Source: Sipunculus nudus
Taxonomy: Eukaryota; Annelida; Sipuncula; Golfingiida; Sipunculidae
Assembly (NCBI GenBank): GCA_026874595.1
Contig: CM049316.1
Coordinates: 2,358,001 to 2,422,000 of the forward strand
Reading direction: 5' to 3'
Length of the DNA: 64,000 bases
The notes below the pieces were generated by a model. It saw only the letters and a list, made by a program, of their open reading frames with translations. It had not been told where the DNA came from and made no database searches. The position numbers and the translations under genes are program-made. The number at the start of each line of letters is the position of its first letter. Position 1 is the stretch's first letter. Below are positions 46,734 through 59,825 of the stretch, in pieces.

Positions 46734-49700
46734 ATGGATACCAGTTTATCGTTAAAAGTAAGTTAATTAAAAACTTCAGTCACCCAATACATGAAGGTTT
46801 CAAAACTTAAGAAAGTATGTTTTCTCTCTCAGTGCCTGTGTTTCAGTGACTTTAATATCCCCAGTGTACCTGAAAACATATTTTAAAATGTATTGATTGT
46901 AGTTTGTGTAATGATAATATGATTAAAGGTATTAAACTTAGTATATTTGACTGTTTGCAAATTACTAACACACTACATTTTTATGTATACTGGTATTTAT
47001 GTCACTATAACATTTCTGTGGATTTTGAAATACTGTTAATATATAAAAACTACCTGAAAGCTTTATTCTTTCCACATGGCTTTTGTGTTCAGGAAATCAT
47101 GTATTCTATGCCATATTTTGTACTATAGCAATAAAAAGGTTTCATCATTTGCTTTTTCACAACTGTCATTTAAGGAAGCAGGATGGGTCAAACATGATTT
47201 GATGCCGAATAGGAATCATGTTATGTGTTTGTAATAATTATTCTTTTATTGACCCTGGTTGTATAGAGGGAGCTCCATGAGTGGGAGGACGTCAACAGTA
47301 ACCTGAGAAAGCATGGGTTAACTCAAGTTGTACTTGTTGACCCCACAGACACTGCTGATGAGACAGGTGAGGTGCTGTCTGATGTTTTAATGGTAAAAAC
47401 AGTAAATATTGCTATTAATACATCTTGTATATTAGCACTACATAATATAATATGAGACAAATTAAATATTATTCACATTGTTAATTACATCATCATTGCA
47501 TGATAAAACAATCATGAATGACATGACAGAAAATTTATTTATGAATATTAACTAATTATGAATGTAGTATTTCAAATCCCTTAAAGTGTTATAGTTTTAT
47601 TTTGTTGTTATTACATAAGGGTGATCCAGCTTTATTAACCTTGGTGTTATGTATTTAACTGGTTATGATATAGACAGCACATTTTGACATTATTGTTTGT
47701 TAAGTAAATTATTTTTGTTGTAGTAAAGTTATTGTATTTTTATAGTGGTATTTTTATTACTTCCTGTATCTGGCTGATAATATCAGCCCTTTAAGTCTTT
47801 TGAAAGTTGCTGTTTTTCTGCACAGTTTTAAAAACTAAACTCTCTTTGATCCTAAAACTGATATATATGTGGTATATAATTTGACATTTCCCTTCAAGTT
47901 ATAAAAATGTACATATTGCATAAATTAGGTACTGTTACATAGATAAATAAATTGATATTTTCCCATGTATAGTGGATTAGTTCCAAAATAGAGAGGTTAC
48001 ACTGTATATATAGAGGATATAACCAAAATATTTATAAATTTGGTAGTATTTCATAATAAATTTGAATGAATGCAAATACTTTAGATAATTGGAATTTTTT
48101 AACGTATTGCTTGTTAGGAATCTATCTTTAATTATATTAAATGCATTGGTCCAGATTTATCAGTGTTTGTGTAATTTCAGATTCCTTGCATATCCATGCT
48201 GATACAAGTAAACACCTGAGGAAGAACTTGGACTCGTTAATGCAGGACTGTGATCGACGTCAAGCACTCATCCAGGATCTCATTCTTACAAACAACCAGC
48301 TCAAGTAAGATTCATAGTCTGGTTTCCTGTTAAAGCCTTTATCATTATAATATTTATAACAGTTACATAATGCCAAATGTTAAGTATGTAAATGTCAGTG
48401 TAGAAGGAGGTGGAGCTTTTCCACTAGTGATTATGTCACCATGCTACACTATAGCCTTCACTTTTATGTAAACAAGGCCTACTATTGAAGTTGAGCTGGG
48501 TTCATGCAACTGAAAGGACTGATACTGCAGGTCACAGTCTCAGAATCTTTGTGTTGATTCCCTCATGACAAAAATAAGGTCTTGTATAATGGGGTGAAGT
48601 AAAATCATACTTTTTTCTAATGGTGAAATGTATTGTCAACAATGCAGTTTTGTGATAATATATGTTTTTAGGTAAGTTAGATGTAACAGTGACTAGGTAG
48701 TTACTAATTTTGCAAAAAACAGTAGCAGCAGGCCTATATATTTTGATGGAAACATCTGTTAAATGAATTGATCATTTAAAGTTGAATTAAAGTTCTTGAG
48801 CTTGCACACAATCCTGAATGCTTTTTTTGCTTCATAGGGGATAACACAAGTGACCTTTGGAAAAATTAGATAAAATTGTCTTTTGAATTTATTGTTTACA
48901 AACTTAAATTGACAGTGTATAGCAACACCAATTCATTTCACATCTACTGATAATGATTTCAGTTTAATTGTCTATGCTGTATGATCATTTGCAGACAAGA
49001 TCTGGAGAAACAGACTCAGCTTACACAGCAGTATGAGAGTACCGCACGAGACCTGCGTGTGCTGCTGGAGAGTTCTCGTGACCAGGTCAAGGTCAGTGGC
49101 AATTTCATGACCCAGTATATTTAAAATAGTCGATACAGTTTACAGTTTGAATTGGGGTTGGCTATTTGGTCTGATTATCAGCTTGGTCACTGCCCATGTT
49201 TTGACAATTGATGATTTTCACAGCGCTTGTACAGCATTAAATTCAGTCAGTTTTAGGATGAGTATAAAAATATTTAGATCAACACTACCCATTTTCAAAG
49301 AATATCAAAATTTATAAAAATCAGACACTTTTCTCCTTGTACAACCAGAGATCATGACCTCACAGCCAATCAGACCTACCCAGACTTTATACTTCAATAG
49401 TTAGTGGTCTTGGCTGGTTGACCTATATGTATATTAATGGGACCTTGTAACTTATTTAAAAAAGGCTCTAACAGGTAGATCATTTTCCCATTTTTGTGCC
49501 TGTCACAGGTCAGATTTCCTCCTCTGTGAATCAGTGTAGTATATGAGTTAACAGAGGTTTTCTGTCTCAGGTCAGATTTCAATCTCTGTGACTCAGTGTA
49601 GTATATGAGTTAATGGAGGTTTTCTGTCACAGGTCAGATATCCATCTCTGTGACTCAGTATAGTATATGAGTTAATGGAGGTTTTCTGTCACAGGTCAGA

Positions 49701-52700
49701 TTTCCATCATCTCTGTGACTCAGTGTAGTATATCTGTTAACAGAGGTTTTCTGTCTCAGGTCAGATTTCCATCTCTGTGACTCAGTATAGTATATGAGTT
49801 AATGGAGGTTTTCTGTCACAGGTCAGATTTCCATCTCTGTGACTCAGTGTAGTATATCTGTTAACAGAGGTTTTCTGTCACAGGTCAGATTTCCATCATC
49901 TCTGTGACTCAGTGTAGTATATCTGTTAACAGAGGTTTTCTGTCTCAGGTCAGATTTCCATCTCTGTGACTCAGTGTAGTATATCTGTTAACAGAGGTTT
50001 TCTGTCTCAGGTCAGATTTCCATCTCTGTGACTCAGTATAGTATATGAGTTAATGGAGGTTTTTCTGTCTCAGGTCAGATTTCCATCTCTGTGACTCAGT
50101 ATAGTATATGAGTTAATGGAGGTTTTTCTGTCACAGGTCAGATTTCCTTCTCTGTGACTCAGTGTAGTATATCTGTTAACAGAGGTTTTCTGTCACAGGT
50201 CAGATTTCCATCATCTCTGTGACTCAGTGTAGTATATCTGTTAACAGAGGTTTTCTGTCTCAGGTCAGATTTCCATCTCTGTGACTCAGTATGGTATATG
50301 AGTTAACAGAGGTTTTCTGTCTCAGGTCAGATTTCCATCTCTGTGACTCAGTGTAGTATATGAGTTAATGGAGGTTTTCTGTCACAGGTCAGATTTCCAT
50401 CTCTGTGACTCAGTATAGTATATGAGTTAATGGAGGTTTTCTGTCACAGGTCAGATTTCCATCTCTGTGACTCAGTGTAGTATATGAGTTAATGGAGGTT
50501 TTCTGTCACAGGTCTGATTTCCATCATCTCTGTGACTCAGTGTAGTATATCTGTTAACAGAGGTTTTCTGTCTCAGGTCAGATTTCCATCTCTGTGACTC
50601 AGTATAGTATATCAGTTAATGGAGGTTTTCTGTCACAGGTCAGATTTCCATCTCTGTGACTCAGTGTAGTATATCTGTTAACAGAGGTTTTCTGTCTCAG
50701 GTCAGATTTCCATCTCTGTGACTCAGTATAGTATATGAGTTAATGGAGGTTTTCTGTCACAGGTCAGATTTCCATCATCTCTGTGACTCAGTGTAGTATA
50801 TCTGTTAACAGAGGTTTTCTGTCTCAGGTCAGATTTCCATCTCTGTGACTCAGTGTAGTATATGAGTTAATGGAGGTTTTCTGTCCCAGGTCAGATTTCC
50901 ATCTCTGTGACTCAGTATAGTATATGAGTTAATGGAGGTTTTCTGTCACAGGTCAGATTTCCATCTCTGTGACTCAGTGTAGTATATGAGTTAATGGAGG
51001 TTTTCTGTCACAGGTCAGATTTCCATCATCTCTGTGACTCAGTGTAGTATATCTGTTAACAGAGGTTTTCTGTCTCAGGTCAGATTTCCATCTCTGTGAC
51101 TCAGTATAGTATATGAGTTAATGGAGGTTTTTCTGTCACAGGTCAGATTTCCATCTCTGTGACTCAGTGTAGTATATCTATTAACAGAGGTTTTCTGTCA
51201 CAGGTCAGATTTCCATCATCTCTGTGACTCAGTGTAGTATATCTGTTAACAGAGGTTTTCTGTCTCAGGTCAGATTTCCATCTCTGTGACTCAGTATAGT
51301 ATATGAGTTAATGGAGGTTTTCTGTCACAGGTCAGATTTCCATCTCTGTGACTCAGTGTAGTATATGAGTTAATGGAGGTTTTCTGTCACAGGAATTACA
51401 GAGTGAGCATCACCTGAATGTGAGCCAGCTACACGAGGAAGAGGAGAAACTGAGGAACACAAAGAGTGCCCTCCATGCTAAATACAGCAAGCTGCGACAG
51501 CGCTGTATCCAGCAGGAGGACGAGATCCAGATGCTGCAACAGAGAGTTCATAAAATGAATGATGAGGTAAGAGAACCTTCCCACCAAACTGTCCTCTTCT
51601 GTTGGTGACCACTGACATGTTTTGGTTGGGTACATTGACAAAGAGAGATCACATATTGTCAGAACCTATGGCTTGTATCTGATTTCTCCTGGCAAAAGCC
51701 ACATTGACTGGGAGACACAGCAGACGACCATTTCACACAGTCCTCAAGCTTGTGGAAAACCAGTTGATAGTTCCGATAGCATGGTCTTAACCCCACACCT
51801 TAACAACAGATGCTAAGCCCCACATTTATTTACAGAGGAACAAGGTAACAGATGATAACCTGGACGTGCTAAGCAACTTGCACAATCCATAAGAACATAT
51901 CAGTCTCCTTTTGCTGGGACACCTCAGCTTAACACAGGACACTGTAGAGAAAGGATTAAACTTGGAAAGCACAGGGAACAATTCCAGTGCTGTAACAGCC
52001 AGGTGTTGGTGCTCCATGTGGATGGTCAGGATTCCTCACCGTCATCAGATTGTCCATTTGGACATTTAGTGACACATAATTGACAAATGGAAGCATGAAT
52101 TAGGTCCATGCGTCAGTTGAATTTTTACCCAATGGGTAAGGTTCTGTCAGGTGCAGACTAAAGCTTGTTATAAAAATAACAGGAAGATATAATGTGTGTT
52201 AATGCATGCAGCAAATTCTATTTGGATGATAATTTTGTTCACAATAGCATTACAGGTGCATTAGTAGTCTTTAAGTAATGGAAATTATATGGAATTACAA
52301 TAAATGTTATATCTATCACTTTCAAACTGATTTCCGTATTTTACTGTTTTCACTATAATTAAGCACCGCAGACCAAGCCATATTGGCATCATATGTAATA
52401 ATCATCACTTATTTATATTAACAGAGAAAATTGTAAATCGTATCCATCATTAACAGGATGAGAAGAGATTACTTCGGCAGAATGAGATTTTTCAGCAGTT
52501 TAAGAAGAGGGCATCACGAGCTCACAGTTCTACAGATGAGAGGTCTGTATACAAAATATATAATTAAAAAATAATTCATGTCCCTGTCAGGGAAATAAAT
52601 CTCAGTGCCCTGAGAGATTTACAGTTTCTTATATTTTCATCCTTTGATTCTTGGAAAATTTCAATTGAGCATGATAATTGTTATGTGGCTGCGAACTGTT

Positions 52701-55700
52701 ATGTGTACATGTAGCACTACACTGTCAAATTGTTATAAACAGAGCACATAACTTTCAAATTGTTATACATATAGTACCTTACTATGTTCACAGTCTTTTT
52801 TTGTTTCCATCATTAGTCAATTCCTTCAGCATAATTTATTTTTTTTTTCAAATAATTTACATTGTAACATTTATTGCCATTTCGACCATCAAATGAAAAA
52901 AAGTGTCATAACAGGAGACATCTGTGCAAAAAATATCAAAGTGTTAACATGTCATGATTTAGAGGAATCAGAAACAGTTCAGTGTACAGATTTATAAAGA
53001 AATCCTGATCATTAACTAAAGAAAATACTGTTAAGAGTGTACCTAACTTGATATTTTTCCATGAGTAGGTGGCCCTCATTTATGACTTAATTCACCAGAT
53101 AGAAATGCTCTTAACTTCAGTTCATTTTTCAATACGACACAAGACGTTGATGTTTCCATTAAGTTTGGTAAGACAGGTTTTACTTACCTGATGGTATACA
53201 TATGTTTTAACAGGATGCTGGATATTATTGACTCATATGAGAGACAAATTGGTGTGCTGAAAAAGGAAATCCAGGTATTAAGGTAGGTCATTTTAAATTT
53301 TTGATTAATATGTAAATGCCAGTTTTCCATTGAGGTTTGGTTTCATGTGGTAAAACGTTAAATATTAAAAACATTCTGATTCAACAGACAGAACGGTAAG
53401 TACTTGAAAAATTCTTGATTGAAAAGTGATTTAGTAGCTAATCTGCAGTAGTTTGCATTGTCAGCTTAGAATTATGACAGATAGGTCACATGGTTAGTTA
53501 ATAGGGCCAGGAACTTTTCACTTATCACTAAATTGACAAAAAATTCTGTGAGATACCTATGTGAGATATTCAGTTACCATATATGATTCAGTTGTACAAG
53601 TCAACTTTATTCAAAATGATTAAACAACAGATTACATTTATAAAACCCATGACACAGATGACTGACTTTTAATTAAAAAATTATTCTTTTGTGAAAATGT
53701 ATAGGTGTCATTTTTAAAACTGTACCAGTAGTTTCAGGAGTACTGCCTACTAGTTAAGCAATTAGGTTCTGTTTAAATAAAATGTTAGCATATTAATATG
53801 AATAATTTTTCTGCTGAGGAAGAATATTTTGTTCCCTGATATGCTGAAAGTTAATACATTTTAAGCATACATTACATGATACAAAATACCTTCAAGTGGA
53901 ATTTGAACATTTAATCTGTATTAGATTGGACCGTAAGAACCAGAGGTCAGCTAGTCCCAGTCACCATGACAATAGGGTTGATGATGCAGTAACCAGGGAC
54001 AACAGTCTGGCAACAGAGGGACCATCTCAAAACTACAAGGCCATTCTTAAGGTTGGTGAAACAGAAGTGCTCATAGCAAAACCAGCACACTTTAGTGCAT
54101 GCATTCAATCAATTATACAATGGGATTGCTTAAGTTTCTTACTAAGTTAATTCTTCAGATATGATATGGAAGTCCTTGGTAATATGCATTGTGTACTTTT
54201 GATTGATAAAGAATATAATACAATCATGGACAGAGTGTAGATGTCTTGTTTGATTTGAATTTCAAGACTATTTGCTGAAAAAAAATTATAAAAAAAAACT
54301 TGTGGATATTAGCTCCCCAGCTGTTCCCGTGGTAGTAACCTCAGCTGTAACCTATGTCTGTCAGTGTGAGCCAACTGAATGAGAAATTAATCCAACTTAA
54401 TCATTAACATCTGTATGAAAATTACGGACTCATGTGTAGATCTGGATTAAAACAGAAATGACTTTTTCATTTAAATGCCTATCTTGTGACAACTTTTTAT
54501 TAAATTATATGTTTTGCAGATGTTTTAGTGTTCACAAAAATAAATAATGATAATAAAAATGTAAGTCATCTTGGATCTTACAGATAGTATTCCTTCACTT
54601 TTGTGGACATTACCATGGTAATGATGCTGTCTACATTTACAGTCATACGAGAAGCAGCTGAAAGAAACAAAGAGGAAGCTGACAGAGCTGGAGGATGAGA
54701 GGGAGGTCAGACAGCTGGAGCTACAGGCCAGGTATTACTTACAGAAATCAAGAATAATCTCCATACTAATTAATCAGTTACAAATCTTGTCATTCTTACT
54801 GACAAATTTGGTGTCTTATCAATATCTGCTCATGGCTTCATCATCAGAACTTACAGAGCATACTCTAACAATAACAGTAAAAACCAAACAGAAAACCCAT
54901 TTGAAGTAAACCAGTTAACCTATACAATGAACTGTTCCATGTTTAATAATTACAAAGCTGTTCAATATAGAAATGGATAATTACTTCAAATATAATGTTA
55001 GGAAGGCAAATTGTTCAGGGGAAAATATTGGGCCGATCCCTGATTCAGACCCATAACGGTGGCGCATAAGTCCGGCGTACCAACCGCTTCGCTAGCAAAG
55101 CAAGCTTCACTAGCGAGACAGTTTGGTCTGCTTTTTTATGTCACCCCGTAACACAACCCCTCTTAAGAGCATTCTGCTATCAGAACAAGAATAATTATCC
55201 CAGGAGTCACACTTTGGTGAGCTTATTCCCTGGGCAACAAAGTTTTACTGTCATGTCGGACAAGCCCCCATTTTGTTACGGAGACAAATTTTTCAGGGGA
55301 AAATATTGGGCCGATCCCTGATTTGAACCCAAAACGGTGGTGCACAAGTCTGGTGTACCAACTGCTTCGCTAGCAAAGCAAGCTTCACTATCAAGACAGT
55401 TGAGTCATCTTTTTATGTAACAATAAGTTCAATCAAAATATTATTTTACCTTTTGGTTTAGATTTCAGTTAAAGCCACCTGTTCACCTGCATTCTCTGTG
55501 GAATTTATCTCTGTGTACCTGGTATTTCTCTGTGTACCTGGTATATATTAATTATTGGTAGGAATTGTTTTTAAAATCATAATCAATGATTGAAAAATAA
55601 AAACAACCGATGATTGACTATTAATTGATTATTTTATGTACTTTCTTTATTACCTTGAAATATGCTGTATACTAGTACCTAAAATATGGACCCCAGTAAT

Positions 55701-58700
55701 AGTGTGACAAGTACATCGGTATTCATAATGAAACCATCAACATCTGTATTCATAATGAAACCATCAATCCATGTATACAAGGATGGCTTGCCATGGGAAG
55801 GTTGTTGGTTGCCCAAGGTTCCGTTTTGATTCTGTTCGTTACTTTATGTTTATATATCTCTGACAGAATTAGATTCTTTGCATTTGTATACATAATCGTT
55901 TTTAATCAATTATGCAAAACTGCTATCGATTTAATCTATTTTGAAAAAAATGACCAGTCATTGATTTAATTGATTAATCGTGACACCGCTAATATTAATG
56001 AACTGCAGGTTCCTGTCAAAGAAAGTTCTTATAATGTCTTTGTTACACATGTCTGAGCTTGTTTATGTACATGCTGTTAATAATCTAGGTTCATGTACCA
56101 ATAATGACAAAACCCAGAAAAAAACATGTGCAATAAGGTGGTTGTTGCATATTTTTAGAAGTTGAAAGGTCACTAATTGCAAAATGTCCTTTGCAGAAGT
56201 ATGGTCTATCTGACCTGCCACCATTTTTTTCCCTCGTTGAATGTGTTTTGATTATTTTGGGGGAGAATTGACTCATCATGTTTAGTATTTAGTCATGTGC
56301 ATTTTTTTTTGTTTCTTTCCAGACCAGAGCTTAAAGACTTCAGAGCAGCTCAGCAGAGAATTAAAAAACTTGAGGCGATATTGAAGAAAAATAGAATCAG
56401 GTATGTAATTATGTATGTATTATTAAACAATGTGATGAGAAAAAAATGAGTTTAAGTGGTCCAGTTATAAAAAAATCAAAATTCATCAGGGACATTTTTG
56501 GTAGAGTGACAGCTTTATATCTGTAAAATAAATGGTCAGAATGGTTAAAGATAAAATTGTCATACAAAATAGGTAGATTTGTTTTGTTGGTGATATTGAG
56601 TTGTTGAAGCATTTAAAAATGTATAAAATGCTGCAACTATCAAGCATTCAAAGAGGTTCCCTGTTAAGTGCAATTCAGAACTCACTTATCATGAAATTTT
56701 GATGCCACTGAATTCAGCACATGTATGGAAGAACTGCCAGTGTGGTTCAGGTTTGTCATCCATGTTAGCATATTGCCATGTTGTATATTGGACACAGAGA
56801 GACAGATACAAACATCAAAGACAAGAACGCAGATGGACCCAAGTACAGCACAGCCGTGGAAGATCTGGAGTTCCTCCCCATCACTCTGACCAGAAAATAT
56901 TTGAGGGTAGGTCCCTGATGTAGACTGATCTGCAGTTATTCATATCAGTTATTAATGTTTTTGTGTGTACGTCATCACCCTAGATCATTGATTAGTTTAG
57001 GTTCCATGCACCATTCACATGTGTAGTCCTGTGTTTGTGCACTCAGGATTGAAGATGACTGTCTGCCTTAATCTATGTTAAATTAACATGATCCTTTAGA
57101 AATGTTTGGTACGTGATCTTAGGGAAAGCATGCATGGGCAGATATGTGGTGCAGTGAAAATCATTACCATAACTCTCAGTCATTTAAAGGAGTTTGTATG
57201 TATATTGGTAGATTAAACTCAATAGTAACAAAGCACAGATGCAAATTATATTTTCTGTTTCGCTTCAGGTTCTGTAAGAAGTCAGTCTGGTGGGTATACT
57301 TTAATGACCAGTATCACCAGATTTTACAATCTCTTTATTTTAACATTATAGATGTATTTTTATTGGTTTTTTTTTTTTGCAGCAAGTGTGTGAGGAATTG
57401 TGTGTGGTTGATCTAGAGAAGTTGGCAGGGAAGGCACAAAGCATGACAAAGGCAGCAGAAGGATTCCCGAGGCTGAAGACTGTAAGAAGAGTCATCTTAA
57501 ACATGTATATCTCATAGGGAACTTACACCTTTACAGTTCTATACAAAGTCATGAATTTTTTTTATTGTTAAATAGGTTACAAAAATATCATGAAAGTTTA
57601 AATCAGTTATTTTGAGAGAGTTGGAAATCATTTCATTATTGTTAACATTTAATCATAAAATAAGGGATATGAAGTTAAGGGAATTATAGAGATTAATTAT
57701 CCAGGGGAGACATGTTGTTTTCAGTGCCATCACCTGTCTTTGTTGTCAGTCAATATCTGTAGGATATCTTGTGAACGCGATTACTTTTTAAGGGCTGCAT
57801 ATTTTCCTCCAAAATTTGCAACACTTATTGTTCATCCCAAAATCTCATAGAAATTTGAAACCCTATGACCTTGACCTTCATCTTCAAGGTCAAATCTGCC
57901 AAAATGTGAAATTTTTGTAAACCTCATAACTTTTGAAGTATTTCACATTATGTTCTCAAATTTAACACACAAGTTCTTTCCGCCAAAATCTCATCAGAGT
58001 TTGAAAAGCAGTGACCTTTACCTTGACCTTCAAGGTCAGATCTTCTGAAATCTAGATTCATTGTTTTGAGATTTTGCTTATTTTACCCCGAATGTTTTGG
58101 AATGGCCCATAGAGGGAAGACATGTATCTGTTTTTGTGCTGCAAAAACAAATTCATTCTAGTTTTTACTTAAACAGTTTACTATTTTTATAACTTTAAGT
58201 TTGCATCTATATATATATTTTATTTGGCTTCTGTGGCATTATGGCTTGGAATAGATAAATACGTGTTCTAAACCTATTCTTTCTGCTGATTTATTTTATT
58301 TTTATTCTTTCAGTTGACTAAGCAGATACTTGATATATTGAACTCTCCGGACCTTCCACCTGTTCCTGGCAAAGAGCAGACCACAGAGGTCAAAAGGTCA
58401 CATGAACTGTGGTGTGACAAGACAAGTCAGTCAGTCATCATAATGTTAGAACACTGGCTGGACCAGCTGCTGGCAATCAAGGTTAAAATAAATCATAATC
58501 TTAATTAAAACATCAGTCAGAATTCAAGAAGGTTGTTGTAGTCTTACTGAAGTTTCTACTATTTGAACGTAATTCATTTAATAATCTGTGTCTTGCAACA
58601 CCATATTTTTTTATTTTATTTTCTATACTGATCCGATTTGTTAATTTTAACTCTATTTAAAAAAAAAACAGGATGACAGAATATGCTCAGTAACATATAG

Positions 58701-59166
58701 GGGAACCTGTCTGAAAGACCTCCTGCCTAATAAGACCCCACTTGAGTGAACTGAAAGCATTCAAATAACTGACCTGCCTAATAATACCACCTGTGAATTA
58801 AGACCAATTTTTGGCCAGTTCCACAGGTGGTCTTATAACACAAGTCTCATCGAGTATTTAATAGAAATATTATGAACCTTTTTGATCAGGCCTCTGACCA
58901 CTACATCTGACCAAAGCTTGTCAAAGGCTGTCATGTTAAAAGGCAATACTAGTAAAAAAGGTTAAAATGATTAGTGACATGATGTAATAACTAATAACAC
59001 TGTCTTCACCCCTGATGATTGTTATATTTAGGAGCTGCACACAGGGCTTGATAGTCTGGTCCAGGTGCTGATGCCATGGCGAGATCGTCGCATCACAGGA
59101 GAACCAGACGCCCGCAGACTGGTACACATTGTTGACACTCTGCTCAAAGAAGAAAGTCAAGCTCAG
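46734..59166 (+). CDS. CEP70: Centrosomal protein CEP70, N-terminal 493 codons in 14 exons (partial)
   Basis: CEP70 is a coiled-coil centrosome protein that binds gamma-tubulin and supports microtubule organisation and cilium assembly. Coding exons: 46734-46757, 47267-47366, 48181-48304, 48995-49091, 51393-51566, 52457-52542, 53214-53282, 53925-54051, 54643-54731, 56323-56400, 56798-56906, 57383-57481, 58314-58481, 59032-59166. All have GT/AG borders and compatible phases. The start gives MDTSLSLK then RELHEWEDVNSNLRKHGL, like WESINVLLMMHGL in human CEP70. DCDRRQALIQDLILTNNQLK matches the conserved early block. Residues about 83-325 are heptad-rich coiled coil. KYLRQVCEELCVVD and LEHWLDQLLAIK match the C-terminal half, and RRLVHIVDTLLKEE ends the visible part. 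Human CEP70 has 597 residues; the TPR-bearing last 100 or so lie beyond the window. The exon carrying the ATG begins at acceptor 46720, so a 5' UTR exon lies upstream. Confidence 0.93.
49498..51392 (+). repeat. Minisatellite of 62-65 bp units in a CEP70 intron
   Basis: About 30 head-to-tail units of 62 bp (65 bp where ATC is inserted in CCATCATCT). Unit landmarks: GTCAGATTTCCATCTCTG, TGACTCAGT, TAGTATATGAG or ATCTG, TTAATGGAGG or TTAACAGAGG, then TTTTCTGTCACAG or TTTTCTGTCTCAG. The array stops exactly at the acceptor of the exon at 51393; the last unit's TTTTCTGTCACAG is that exon's 3' splice site. Variants are linked (ATC insertion, CTGTTAACAG and TCTCAG travel together), suggesting higher-order expansion. 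Confidence 0.95.
55015..55410 (-). mobile_element. Two copies of a tRNA-derived SINE head in a CEP70 intron
   Basis: The segment containing AAAATATTGGGCCGATCCCT and CTTCGCTAGCAAAGCAAGCT occurs at 55015-55145 and 55282-55407. Reverse-complemented it shows an A-box-like GCGAAGCGGTTGGTACGC and a B-box-like GGGTTCAAATCAGGG, so the polymerase III head lies on the minus strand. About 135 bp of non-tRNA sequence separate the copies. The two differ by point changes and are not a recent exact duplication. Confidence 0.75.
57700..58161 (+). mobile_element. Small non-autonomous Helitron in a CEP70 intron
   Basis: Begins A|TCCAGGGGAGACATG and ends with a hairpin (GTTTTT at 58130-58135, AAAAAC at 58143-58148), nine bases, then CTAG|T (58158-58161). 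Within the 462 bp are two diverged units with TGACCTTGACCTTCA(T/A)... CAAGGTCA and CAAAATCTCAT. No coding capacity. Confidence 0.8.
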
Positions 59167-59825
59167 GTTAGTAATCATTTTTATTATGCCCCTGCCACAA
59201 AGTGGCCGGGGCATATAGTTTTTCCCATGTCCGTCCTTCCGTCATTCCGTCATTCTGAAATCAAACAGTTGTACGGACTTTTTTTCGCAATGCCTGCAGA
59301 TATTGGCCTGATTTTTGGTGTGACCAGTTACAGATCGAGTTCGCGTTTCGTCCCGGTTGACCTACTTTTGATCGTTTTACGGCTCCTAAACTTAGAAAAT
59401 TTCATGAAAAATAGAAATTTTCATGACAAATACACATGTACGGACTTTTTTTCGCAGTGCCTGCAGATATTGGCCTGATTTTTTGGTGTGTGGCCAGATA
59501 ATGACCAGTTACAGATCGAGTTCGAGTTTCGTCCGGCTTGACCTATTTTTGACCATATTACGGCTCCTTAACTTAGAAAATTTCATGAAAAACATAATTT
59601 TCATGACAAATACACATGTACGGACTTTTTTTCGCAGTGGCTGCAGATATTGGCCTGATTTTTGGTGTGTTGGCAGATATTGACCAGTTACAGATCGAGT
59701 TCGCATTTCATCCCAACGCATTTCATCCCAGTTGACCTACTTTTGATCGTTTTACGGCTCCTGAACATAGAAAATTTCATGAAAAATAGAAATTTTCATG
59801 ACAAATACACATGTACAGACTTTTT

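Noticed and set aside
49498-51392. CRISPR-like regular repeat
   Set aside because: The units are contiguous with no unique spacers, and the context is an animal intron. It is a minisatellite.
53274-53282. Alternative CEP70 donor CAG|GTATTA
   Set aside because: The AAG|GTAGGT donor eight bases downstream fits the consensus and phase better. The alternative would break the frame into the next exon.
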